A stretch of DNA of 64,000 nt, taken from positions 50,533,598 to 50,597,597 of the forward strand of contig CM067502.1 in assembly GCA_034509495.1 (NCBI GenBank), given 5' to 3'. This document shows, one piece after another, positions 1 through 13,234 of the stretch. The DNA is from Acestrorhynchus altus. Its lineage: Eukaryota > Chordata > Actinopteri > Characiformes > Acestrorhynchidae. Position 1 is the first letter of the stretch. Every line of letters begins with the position of its first letter. The notes under the pieces were generated by a model. It did no database searches. It was not told the origin of the DNA and saw only the letters and a list, made by a program, of their open reading frames with translations. The position numbers were made by a program, and so were the translations under genes.

Positions 1-316
1 TTGTTCACGGTTCTATACAGAGCTATTTTCTTTACTGAAGGACGATTAAAGAACATTTTTATACATCATTTTTAAGATTGTAACCTTGCTGAGAAATCCG
101 CTGATCCGTGTCTGTGTAGAAGACACCGGAACGATTACCATCCACATCCAGAACCAGTTGGGCCCGCACTGCAGTTAGGGGTCTAAGACCAAAATGGTCC
201 ATATTTCTTAAGCATGAAGGCAGCCTTCAGATAACGTCACTGAAAATTCCCACTGAACTCCCATTACAAATTCCTTATTCATGCACAACGTCACCTCTAT
301 GACTGCTCTCCTGCAG
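1..316. other. vav1 intron, nothing else recognised
   Basis: This is unique-looking sequence upstream of the first visible vav1 exon. No CH-domain coding block, repeat array or mobile-element motif was recognised. Confidence 0.5.
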
Positions 317-1088
317 GTGATCGGCACGCTGTCCATTCTGTCCCAAACACAAATAGCACTTCAACGAGGTTTCAGGTGAGGACAGCTGACACACTCCTGC
401 ACACACAGCTCGACTGAATTCAGCTGTAGAAAATGTGAGCATAAATAGTCATCGTTAAAAATAGTTTCCCTCAGAAGGACGTGTGGGCTGTAAACTGTCG
501 CACGAAACTGCACTCATACCATTTGACACCAGACCTTCGAGACATGTGACAACAAATTGTTGGTCTTGGCTCTGACCACGGTGCCTCCACACGTGGATTC
601 ATTGGTGGTCTCTACCAAGACGAAAGCAGGACATCATCATTGTCAGTTGGTTCCTTCAGGGTGGAGCTATTTTTTGATGACGAGTGTTGATTTTTTTATA
701 GATATATTGTCGAAATGAAACACAGATGTCAGCTGTAATGGTGAACACTGACCTGGTTCTGTTACAAAAACATCTGCGTGTGTGTTCTTCCTCCTCAGGG
801 CTTTTCCTGGTGAAGTGTGTGTAGGAGATGATGACATCTACAACGGCCTTTCAGACCAGATAGAGTGAGTTGTTTAGATGTAGTTTGGGCTTGGGGTGGA
901 GCTTGGAGAGGACAATTTGCATATTTTTATATGTATATCCTTTATATACACAGTCTCTATCTCTCTCTCTAACCTCCAGTGATACAGTTGATGAAGATGA
1001 TGATCTGTATGACTGTGTGGAGGATGAAGACGATGAAGGAGATGATATTTATGAAGATCTAATGAGAACAGAGGAGCCAGCGGAGACA
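317..1088 (+). other. vav1: vav1 CH-domain end and acidic autoinhibitory segment
   Basis: The first exon visible (VIGTLSILSQTQIALQRGFR) is the end of the calponin-homology domain. The next two exons encode the acidic linker with three tyrosines in the contexts DDIYNGLSD, DDLYDCVED and DDIYEDLMR. These correspond to the three regulatory tyrosines of mammalian VAV1 (Y142, Y160, Y174), whose phosphorylation releases autoinhibition of the DH domain. All three are kept. Confidence 0.9.
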
Positions 1089-1098
1089 GTGAGACACG

Positions 1099-1152
<54 letters not shown>

Positions 1153-1174
1153 TGTACTGCTATGATATCAAATT

Positions 1175-1207
<33 letters not shown>

Positions 1208-1303
1208 GCAGAAGGTAGAGGTGGATAAGAGGAGCTGCTGTCTGCAGGAGATTCAACAGACTGAAGAGAAATACACACAAACACTGGAGTCTATATTGCA
1301 GGT

Positions 1304-1361
<58 letters not shown>

Positions 1362-2024
1362 CTACTTCTACTACTACTGCTACTTCTTACCTATGTGTGT
1401 GTGTGTTTGTCTGTGTGTGTTCAATTCAGCACTTTCTGAAGCCACTGCAGGCTTTCCTGACGCCTCCTGACATTGAGAACATCTTCATCAATGTAGAGGT
1501 AACACTGCATCCATTCATTCACTTGTTTTCTCTTTCATCCATCCATCCATCCATCCATCCATCCATCCATCCATTCATTCATTGTGTGTGTGTGTGTGCA
1601 TGTGTGTATATGTGTGTGTAGGATCTTGCGAATACTCATCGCTGTCTACTGAAGGAGGTTCAGAGCTCTATATCAGCATACGGAGCAGAAAACCTCTACC
1701 AGATCTTCATCAACTATAAGGAGAAGTGAGCTCACACTGAGCCTGTGTGCTGTATGTTATGTGACAGACCAGTTAGCCACGCCCATACAAGCTGATTGGC
1801 TGAAAGCACTTCATGCTGTTGAATCAAACTTATAGCACATGTTGACCATATCTGCATCATTCCACTGAAGGTCAACATCAGAGGAACCTGACCTGCTCCT
1901 TCACTTTGTGTGAAATATTCACAGGTTGCTGTTGTACGGTCGGTACTGCAGTCAGGTGGAATCTGCAACCAAACATCTGGACAAGATTGCAAGCTTGAGA
2001 GAGGACGTCAAAATGAAACTAGAG

Positions 2025-2102
<78 letters not shown>

Positions 2103-2236
2103 TGTATTTGAAATGTGCAGTAATTAGTCTATCTCCACAGGAGTGCTCTATGAGAGCCAACAGTGGTCGCTTTTCTCTCCGAGACCTTCTCATGGTGCCC
2201 ATGCAGAGAGTGCTCAAATACCACTTACTGCTGCAG

Positions 2237-2274
<38 letters not shown>

Positions 2275-5200
2275 CTATAAGTCCCCATAGTTCCTGAATG
2301 GGAAAGATCACCATTCTGGGTCCAAATCATTGAGATCACATCTTCCACATTCCAGAAGCTTCAGCTTGTGTCTCTTCGTGCACTTCATGAAGGATCTGAG
2401 GTGTATTTGGGATCATTACCTCGTTATATGCAACCAAAGCATGATGCGTCCACCCCCATGCTTCAAAGTTAGCAAAGTGATCGCTGAGATCACTTTTTGG
2501 CCCATTCTGATGGTTGATGTGAACATTACTTAAAGCTGCTGACGTCACGTGATTGGATGATTAGATCATTTCATGAGTAGGTGTGCAGTAAACTGAGATG
2601 TGGGAGCTTTCAGGTGGTCCACTGTGTGTCCACTTTCTCTACTGGAAATGACTCTACACTTGTAGGAGTGCATCGAGCACTAGGGGAATTCACCTAGGAC
2701 AGAGTACCAATCCATATTTGGTCATAGATACACACACACACACACACACTCACCTGGATATGTTAGGATAAGGTAATACACCTGATCTCCATGTTTATGG
2801 AATGTGAGAGCAAACCAGAGTCTATGCAGACATGAGGAGAACGTGGAAGTAACTCTTGGATCACAATCTTGGGTGTTGGCTTCAAGGCCCTCTCTGGGTG
2901 GAGTTCCCGTGTTCTCCCTGTGTCTGCGTGGTTTTCCTCCAGGGACACCAGTTTCTTCCCCACTCCAAAAATATGGAGACTAGGTGCACTGGTGTGTGTG
3001 GATATGGACTGGCACAATCCCCTTCTGATAGAACCCTGCCAATGGACCAGTGGTTGGTTGAGTGCTGGCATATTTTGGAATCCATATCACATTCAACCTG
3101 TGCAGTGTCGTCAAAGCCACTGGCTGCAAAACAACCCAAAAGCACGACGCTTCACAGTCTGCAAGGTGTTCTTTTCATGAAATGCATTTCCTTTATGTTC
3201 TCCAGATGTAACTTCGCTGTTTGTGGTAAAGAGATTTGTTTTGACTTCATTAGTCCACAACTCATCTGATTATCTAGGTGTTGAGCAGCACTTCAAACAC
3301 TGAGTTTTATCATTTTGTCACAAATAAGGACTTGCTTTTATGTGTCTGCACAGAAGAACGGTGCACCACCACCCTCTTGCAGACCTTTCAGATCTCATTC
3401 TGTCCTCTATGGTTCAACAGAGCTGCCATTTCCTAATGCTTTTACCTACTGAAAACCACAAGCTGGTTTCATGCATCCTCCTCCAGCCGTGAGATCACTC
3501 ATTACTTTGTTTTTCAGATCTTAGACAGTCGAGGAGTCCATGGTTGATGGGTGTTTGTTACAAAGTGAATTTATTAGTCCTAATTACAGTTAGTGACCAA
3601 TTTACCAGTATAAATGGATTCGTTTTTCAGGAGCTGGTGAAACACACAGTTCAGCCCACAGACAAGGAGAACCTACGCACTGCCCTAGACGCCATGAGGG
3701 TGAGTGTGTGTTTGCGTGTGTTTGTTTTGTATGATGGTCAGAAATTGGACTGTTTTAATATGAATATCTGCTGTGTGTAGGATCTGGCGCAGTGTGTGAA
3801 CGAGGTGAAGAGGGATAATGAAATCATGCGTCAAATCACGGCGTTCCAGTTCTGCATTGAGAACATGGTAAGCGCTGGACGAGTATAAGAACATACATGA
3901 ATCACTGACTGTGATGTTTATGGCTGAATACAGTCACATGATCAATAAAATATGTAGTTCTTGAATTAGAAATCTTCTGTCAAACATTATCTGTCGATAA
4001 AGGTGATGTAATTTCAACACCATGGAAAAAACAATGAAATTTTAACTGTCAAAAACTGAACCTGAAGTGAAGGTGGGCTGTGCAACATGACAATGACCCA
4101 AAACATCCCAGTAAACCCACCAAAGAATGTCTCAAAACAAAGTAATGGAGAGTTTTGCTTTGACCTTAAGTCTTTGGAAATGCTGTGGGGTGAACTGAAA
4201 TGGGGAACATCACACAGCTGAAAGAATTCCGCATGGAGGAGTGGGAAAACCTTCTCCCAGTCGATATCAGAAACTGGTTGAAAATAAAAAAAGATTCCAG
4301 CTCGTACTCAAGAAAACCTTTGCCCACTTTGCGTGAAATGACCACAATTGGACGTTTTCAGTAACCATCTACCAGCTTTGTGATGTTTGAGGGGTTTCCT
4401 GCATGCACAACCTGTTTCAGTTCAATCCACAGCGTTTCAAAAGGGTTAAGGTCAAGGCAAACTATTTCCTTCTTTTGAGTCATTGTTTGGCGGATTTACT
4501 CGAATGTTTTGGGTCATTGTCATATTGCATGCTCCACCTCCAGTTCAGCTTCACTTTATAGAGAGATGGCCTCACATTCTCCTTAAGCCCCCTCTGATAC
4601 AATAAAGATCTTATAGTGGTTTCTATGATGGAGAGATCTCCAGACCCTGCTGCAGCAAAGTAGCTCCAAACCATCACACTTCCTCCACCATGCTTCACAG
4701 CTGCTATGAGGTTCCTGTGTTCAAATGCTGTGGTTGGTTTGGATCAAACGTGTTCTGTTACTGTGTACAAATGATTAAGCTTTGGGACTGTCTGTCCAAA
4801 GCACATTGTTCCAGAAGTCCTGCTCTTTGCCTAGATGTTCCCTGGAGAACTTTAGTTTTGTCCTGATGTTTTTCTAATAGTAAGGGTTTCCTCCTTAAAC
4901 TCTTCCCATGAAAATCAAACTTGTTTGGTGTTTTTCGGATGGCAGTTGCTGCACTTTGACATCGACTGTGGCGAGGGCTTCCTGTAGGTCTATGATGAAC
5001 ATTATTGAGTTGAGTTGTTGGTCTGTAGTGTTACTGTAGAGATGGTTCATAACTGTGGGAGTTAGGGGTGCTGTAAGGGTTGGCTCTCCAGCTTGCCTTG
5101 ATAGTGTAAATACGTTTTTTAACGAACACAACTAATAACTCCACCCTTTTGAATGAACGAAATGAGTATAGGGAACAGATGAAACGAGTGCACCACCTGC

Positions 5201-8200
5201 TCCCCCGCAGCAACATTCGTTCACACGGCTATGGGTTGGTTTATTAAGTTGAGGAGGTTGAGGAGCAGAACTCTTCGTTTAAAAACTCTGTGAATACTTC
5301 AAATCACGGCTCGGTCTGAGAGGGACAATGTTTATAATGTTTATAACATCATAATCGTAATGTAACGTAGCGTGATTATCAGTCGGTTATGAAAGTTCCA
5401 GGGATCGTGCCTTCCAAAACCTGCTCTGAATTTTTGCAGAGCATCAAACGGTGCAGCGGAGCAGCAAACCACAGCAGGGTTGTTTCAGTCTGACTGCACA
5501 CAGCCCCCAGTCTCGGCTCTTTATACGATAGTTCACCAAAAATGTAAGCATATGTTTCAGAAATCGTTAATAAGCTTAAGTGTGTATCGACCTACCAATT
5601 AGCTCTGGAGCTACAAGACTAATGGGTCTAACAAGTAACGGAAGCTTATATCCCACTAATTAGCCTAAATTCAGCCAATCAGGAATTCTGGAATTTAGTA
5701 ATTAGGATTAGGGATGGAGCAGGGTTGGAGATTCCAGGATCAGGGTTGGAGACTCCAGGAGCAGAGTTGGAGACTCTAGGAGCAGGGTTGGAGACTCCAG
5801 GATCAGGTTTGGAGACTCTAGGAGCAGGGTTGGAGACTCCAAGAGCAGGGTTGGAGACTCCAGGAGCAGGGTTGGAGACTCCTGATCTAAAGCAACCCCC
5901 CCCCCACACCAACCCACCCACCCTACCTCTAATGTCCCCCATGTACTTTAAATCAGGTTCTCCTGCTTTTTTCTCCTCAGACTCAGTCTCTTGCTCTGTT
6001 TGGCCGCCCAAAGATCGATGGGGAGCTGAAGATCTCCACTCCTGAGAAGAAATCCAAGCAAGACAGGTGTGTGACACTTAGAGTGTGTGTGTGGGCTCTT
6101 TATGCTGGATGGATACTAAAGAGTGTGTGTGTTGTAGGTACGCATTTCTGTTCGATAAAGCTCTGCTGGTGTGTAAGAAGAGGAGTGGGGAGAGCATGGA
6201 GCTGAAGGAGCTTATTGAGCTGCAGCACTTTCAGCTCCGGTCCGAACCTCCTGGAGACCGAGACTGCAAGAAGGTCCTTCTTCATCTTTATTATCATCAT
6301 ATATTATGTCTCCAGTGTCTCCTGACGAGGGGTGGATATATTTGGCACCATGTGAACAATCAGGACTTAAGAATAACCAAATTGTGGTGTTCTAGACTAC
6401 TTGGTCAGAACATCTCCTGAACAACAGGCAGGTCTTTTGGGGGTTCCCGGTATGCAGTGGTCGGTATCTACCAAATGTGCCCCAAGGAAAGACTATGGAC
6501 AGTAGGTCTTACATGGACACTCTGACCGGTCTGCAGCTATGCATCTGTATACACATCAGGGGGCGCTGCACTGTGTTGAGACAAATTCATGCTGTAACCA
6601 TCATTAAAGATTTCACAGTAGCTCTTATGTAAGTTCTACCCAGATGGCATAGCCCAAGGCTTGATGGTCTGTCACCCTTAGAACCACCACTGGTAGATAC
6701 TCACCACTGCCGAACAGGAACCTCCTGTAAGCCTTGTTGACCCAATTGTCAGGACATGTTATTACCCTCATCGTAGTGTCTCAGATCTTCACGTTGCCCA
6801 TTGTTCCACATCCAGCATTTTCTTTATCAACACTGTTCACCTCATCATGGTCTCAATGTTTTGGCCCATCAGTGTGTTTGTAGTATCTTTGTGTCTTTGG
6901 TTTAATTTCAGTGTGTTTATGTTTCTACAGTGGACCCACAACTTTGTGCTGATGGACGCATATGGTCAGGGTACCTATGAGCTGTTCTTCAAGACGCGTG
7001 AGCTGAAGAAGAAATGGCTGGAGCAGTTTGAGATGGCTCTGTGAGTGAAACGTTACACCAATGTTATTAGAATGTTCCAGAAGTGTTCTTTCTCGGTAGA
7101 AATGTTCACTTCTTATTTGCTGGCAGGTGGTTTTTGCTCCTTTGAAGGGAATGAATTTCAGTTTCATTTTCAGATTGCAGTCACATGTTCGATGGGGGGG
7201 CTTGTTTAACATTATTAGGGGCTTTATTCCTAGAACCCCAGACCAGGTGACCCCCCTGCTTTCTACCGTGTTTTGTAGTTGTTGTTAGACAGGTGCTGTG
7301 GAGTCTCAGGTAATTGCTCGAAGGTTGGCAAGTGGTTGCTGTGGTATCCCATGTTGATGGTTGGATGTATTTGTGTACTTGTATCACTGGTACATTTGAA
7401 GGGTGCCAGAAGTTCTGCGCCCCATTCATTGCTTTGGGAAAAAGTCTGAATTGCACAACTGGATTGGGCATCTGGAATCTGGGGTTGGATCTCAAAAACT
7501 GTGGAGTTACCTGGAAAATGTTCTCCCAAAAAATAAGAACAAATAAAAAAGTACAACAATGTAATAATACAACCTTAATTACAGTACAATTACAATATTC
7601 AATATTTTGTATTTGAACAATATTTGCTGTCGGTTTCATGCTGAACTGGAACACTTAAAGAGCCAAAGTTCTTCACTCTCACATCTCACATACAAACCCC
7701 AGAAATAGTTCTTCTAGAATATCGCTCCAGGAACCCTTTATGGCATTTCTGTTTCTAAGTGTGTGTGTGTGTGTGTGTGTGCTCTGTATGGTGTGTGTGT
7801 TCTGTGTGTAGGTCCAACCTGTGTCCAGACAACAGCACAGCTAATGGCCACGACTTCCAGATGTACTGCTTTGAAAACACCACCTCCTGCAAGGCCTGCC
7901 AGATGTTACTCAGGTGAACCATCTGGACCACCTCCCAGATCTTTACAATGAGCAGCGGAATTTTTCTGACCTGACTAATCTTATTGCTGAATGCAATCAA
8001 ACCCTCACAACTATGCTACAGAATCTCCCTGGACAATGGAGATGGCTTAAATTTGCTTACATTTGAGATTATGGTCTTGCAGGTCCACCAGTATGACCTA
8101 GCTGGACATACTGGTTGACTATTTTGGTCAAACTGGTCATTCTGGTGGACAGCAGGGTCAGGTTGCTCATGCTTGTCAACAAGCTTGCTCATGCTGGTTC

Positions 8201-8575
8201 ATACTGATGGAGCAGTGTGGTCAGGCTGGTCAACACAATTACTAATACTGGTAGACTGGTGAGTTGTGCTGGTCCTGCTGGTCAACCAGCTTTGTATCTA
8301 CCTCACCCTTGTAGCTCTAGTGTTGACCAGGCCAATAACACAATAACAATGATCTGATGATGCTGTGCAGCCCATCTGATGGAGCTGTAATGGGTTCTCT
8401 GCTCGGTTCTTCTCTCCTCCAGGGGAATCTTCTTCCAGGGCTATCGCTGTAGTCGCTGTAAAATGGCTGCCCATAAGGAGTGTCTGGGGAGAGTTCCTGC
8501 GTGTGGACGAACCTCAGGTGACCCACCTCGAACTTGGATTATTTGATCAAGTGGCAGCATAATAACAGCCAATCC

Positions 8576-8657
<82 letters not shown>

Positions 8658-11600
8658 TGAAGTTTCATTAAACTGGTTTCTCTTCTTTTATTGACAGAAA
8701 ACTCTGGGACTTTAAAAAAGGTCAGTGTGATACTATTATTACATTATTAATTTCCATAATATATCCATTATGACATTATGTCCAGTATGTATATATCCAG
8801 TATGTATATATACAATATATCTATTATGACATTATGTCCATGTATATTATGACATTATTCAGAATTCACTCAATTATTTCTACTATATCTACTATGAATT
8901 AAGCCATTATGAATTATTCAGTATCCATTATGAATTATTCAGTATCTACTATGAATTATTCAGTATCTACTATGAATTATTCAGTGTCCATTATGAATTA
9001 TTCAGTATCTACTATGAATTATTCAGTATCTACTATGAATTATTCAGTGTCCATTATGAATTATTCAGTGTCCATTATGAATTATTCAGTATTCAATATC
9101 CATCAGTTGTTGAGAATCCACTACAGCAGGGTTTGGACTTTAGGGGGTCGATTATGAACATTTTTATTATTGAAATGAATTTGCTCTTAAAGTGTTAAAT
9201 CTGTTCTTCTTTCTGTCTTCTTTTCAGAAATCAAGACCCGCCACTCAGCGACAGACTAAACCAGGTCAGTCCGTCTGACACATTCCGCCACCGTAGTTTA
9301 TTCCCACTCACTACTGCAGTTCACAGGAGTGTTTATGCTCTAAATGCGTTTAAAAGCCAATCAGAGCAGAGCTCATTTACATATATCAGTGTTAAAGGCA
9401 CAGGAGCAGAATTGGTTTAATTCTAAGAGCGTTTACATTTGCGTCTGTGGCCTTTAGCAGACACCCTTATTCTGAGTGACCAGTTCAGCAGTTTAGTCCA
9501 TAAGGTTTGAACCGTGCTTACCTGTCCCTCTACTGGTCATGTTCATTCTGTCTCTCAGGTCTTCCTAAGATGGAGGTGTGTCACGATTACTTTGGGCTTC
9601 CCCCACCTCCGGTGGCTTTCGGACAACCCCTGCAGCTCTCTCAGGGTGACGTTATAGAGCTGACCCGAGCAGACGTGGACTTACAGTGGTGGGAGGTGAG
9701 CACTGACCATCATCTTCTTACCTTATCTTTAAGATCAGTCACTGTTATTTTCATCGCTCGTCGAAACAGTAGCAGCACCCAGAAGGAATCAACCGACAGG
9801 AATGAAACCTGGTCACATCACGAGACACGGGAATGAAGTCTCATGCTCAGCCATGCATGGATGGTCTTATCGCTGTATCTGTCTATATAAGGTCGTCCCG
9901 TCACCATGAAGAAGAGTTTGAAAGCAATGCACAATTAAGAGCATTATGGAGGTCTTCCCTACTTCCTAAACAAAAGTACTGTATGGAGCTCCATCGTTCC
10001 GGAGAACACTGTTCCACAGCTCCACAGCTCAATGCTGGAGGGCTTTATACCCTCGAGTCCACACCTGCTATTAGACATGGAGACAATAGAGTCACAAATC
10101 CTTATCTGCTCCAGAGAGTCCTAAGATCTACCGGCACTTTTTAGAATTTCTAGCTGCCGGACATTGAACACAAACCTCGTTCAATGAGCAACCTTGTTGA
10201 AGTTGAGTCAGCGTTACCCACATTGACTTTGAAAATGCGCCAGACCACCACCGTGAGAGAAAGTTCCTGTGTTTTGTCTGTTTTCCACAGAAACAGGAGT
10301 GAAACTGGTCAGGCCTGGGTTTTAGTTCATTAAAAAAGCTGCAGTTCAGCACTTTCAACATCCTGAAATAGCCACTGCAGCCTGAGTCAGGAGAACAGAG
10401 ACGGAGGTTATGGTCATACTCCTACCGCTGCTCAAGCTGCCTGGTAGAGCTGTACAGAACTGTCCGAAACTCTGCATCTCAGCAGGGTTTAACTGTAAAC
10501 CATCAGTACATGACCTCAGTCACTGGACAATAAACAGTTTCCATAACGGTTGGTCAGTCCTGCACTAATCTGAGTTCATTCCACCACAAACCAGTTTCAG
10601 CTCTGTGATGTTGGTGGGTTTCCTCCGTCAACTGCTGCTTCAGCTCCTTCATAACATCTCTACTGGATTAAGATCGGGACTCTGACAGGATCGTTCCAGA
10701 ACATTACCTTTATTCTTCTTTAAACGTTCTTTAGTAGAACAACTTGTGTGCTTAGGGTCATCGTCTTTCTGCATGACCCACACTCTCTAAGATTCAGCTC
10801 ACAGACACATTTTCCTTTAGAATTTGCTGCGATAATAAGGTTTCTATGCTGGATTGCATTTTTTCTATCCACTAAACATTGTTTCTGTCTTCTGGCTTGT
10901 CCACGAGAGCAGCAGCTTCTCCTTGTAACCCTACCTTGTTCACCATTGTTGGTCAGTGTTCTCCTGATGGTGGACCCATGAACATTAACATCAGCCTTTA
11001 GACCTTTAGTTGTTTAGAAGTTACCCTGGGTTCCTTTGTGAGCTGGTGGACTGTTCCACACTTTGCTCTTGGTGTGATCTTTGTTGGTGGAGCACTCCTG
11101 GGGAGGGTAATAATGGTCCTGAATCTCCTCCAAACCTTGGAGGATCATTTTCCTCAATAAATAAAGGAGACAATGTAATATTTGTGTCTGATTTGTTTGA
11201 TTTATTCACTAAAATGAGTAATAAACGGGTGTTTTAATGCAGATTGGTCGTTGTACTGTAGGTTGGATAGTGTGCTGAACAGTGCAGTCTGTGATTAGAT
11301 GACTGACAGTGTCCTCAGTGCAGGGAAATGATGTGTGTCAGTAAAGAGGACAGAAACTCTAGGTGTGTTAGACTGGAAACAGACCGTGTCGTGTGGGTTT
11401 TTAGCTTCTGCGCATTCAGATACACCACAAATCACATGGTAAACCCACGCCTTGCAGCATAGACCCTGTTCCCATGCTGTCGCTTTAAGAGCTACATCAA
11501 GATGCTGCTGTCAAATACTGTCCATCTCATATCAACAGCAGATACAGTCTCTGACTCACCTGTGTCCTAAACACCACACCTACAGGACCTACAGCCTCTG

Positions 11601-11868
11601 ACTCACTTGTGTCCTAAACACCACACCTACAGGACCTACAGCCTCTGACTCCACCATGTTTGAAGGCAGTACTTTAGCCTGCCTTTAGCTCTCAGTACTA
11701 ATACTGCTTCCATCAGTCTTTCCATCCATCCATCCATCCATCCATCCATCCATCCATCCATCCATCCATCCATCCATCCATCCATCCATTTTATTATCCA
11801 TCCTTCTGTCCATCTTTCCATCCATCTAGTTCTGTGCAGGATTAAAGAATATATACGTATATACAATT

Positions 11869-11932
<64 letters not shown>

Positions 11933-12189
11933 CAGGGCAGGAATCTGACCATAGGAGAGGTGGGCTGGTTCCCCTGCAGTAAAGTGCAGCCCTTCTTACC
12001 GGTGAGTGAGGCTGGACTGAAGGTCCAATAGCACTCCCAGCTATTTACTATATTAAGATGTTTAACCTCGCTGTGTGTGAGAGGCTGATTGTATCTGCAC
12101 TCATACTGAGAAGAGTTCACCAGACTGAGCTGTTTGTGTTTTCTCTTTCTTCAGAGACCACCTCCTGACCTAACGGGCTTCGCCTGGTG

Positions 12190-12274
<85 letters not shown>

Positions 12275-12958
12275 CTACTTGGCCTGTACCCAGGGTCTCT
12301 GAGCAGTCCAGTGAGTGACTCACTATAGCAGTGAATATAAATGAGGTGACTAATAGCTGCTGTTATGCTGGTAGAGGATATAGAGGTGGTTAAGGTGAGA
12401 AAGGGGCCCCAGGAAGACCAAGACCACCAGTGCACACCATCCACACTACCTACAAAACTACACTGTCCAGCCAGATTATCAGACATGTGAACGCATGTCA
12501 ACCACAATGAGGTGTGAACCAATTTCACCCTAGAAGTGTGCTTACAGGGGACATATCTATAGAGGACATGGCTACAGTGGACGTATCTATAGGGGACATG
12601 GCTACAGAGGACGTATCTATAGGGGACATGGATACAAAGGACATATATATAGGGGACATAGATACAGAGGACGTATCTATAGGGGACATGGCTACAGAGG
12701 ATGTATCTATAGGGGACATGGCTACAGAGGATGTATCTATAGAGGACATGGCTACAGAGGATGTATCTATTGGGGACATGGCTACAGAGGACGTATCTAT
12801 AGGGGACACGTTCGTGTTCATGCTTATATGTCCTCTTCTTCCATGAATTTCCACTCCACTGCACAATTTAAGGTGGAATGGGAACCAGAGTTGGTGTTGG
12901 GTTTAGAACAGAACTGCTTGTTTCTCATTTGATAACGAATTTCAAAAGAAATGTCTGT

Positions 12959-13027
<69 letters not shown>

Positions 13028-13155
13028 TTTGTATGTCAGGTTTGCAGGTAACATGGACCGTACAGAGGCCAAGAGTCTTTTGATTTCTCGTTCCGATGGG
13101 ACATTTCTGGTTCGGCAGAAAGATGGTGGAGAATTTGCCATCAGCATCAAGTAAT

Positions 13156-13234
<79 letters not shown>

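Larger units (their letters stand above)
1212..7040 (+). other. vav1: vav1 DH-PH catalytic module
   Basis: Ten exons encode the Dbl-homology domain followed by the pleckstrin-homology domain. Recognisable landmarks are EIQQTEEKYTQTLESI at the DH start, LLMVPMQRVLKYHLLLQ (the conserved helix of the exchange surface), the DLAQCVNEVKRDNE segment, and the PH strands YAFLFDKALLVCKKR and YELFFKTRELKKKWLEQFEM. The exons keep phase throughout, and no stop or missing block was seen. Confidence 0.9.

Noticed and set aside
870..2271. Several open frames made of HTHTHT or CVCVCV around the first vav1 exons
   Set aside because: They run through CA/TG microsatellites. The real coding parts are the short spliced vav1 exons.
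4480..4698. Minus-strand frame of 72 codons as a host gene
   Set aside because: It contains Tc1-like transposase motifs and is a truncated relic.
5708..6077. Open frames on both strands with repeated LETPGAG or SPTLLLE peptides
   Set aside because: They are products of a 21-bp minisatellite whose period is a multiple of three. No splice or family support.
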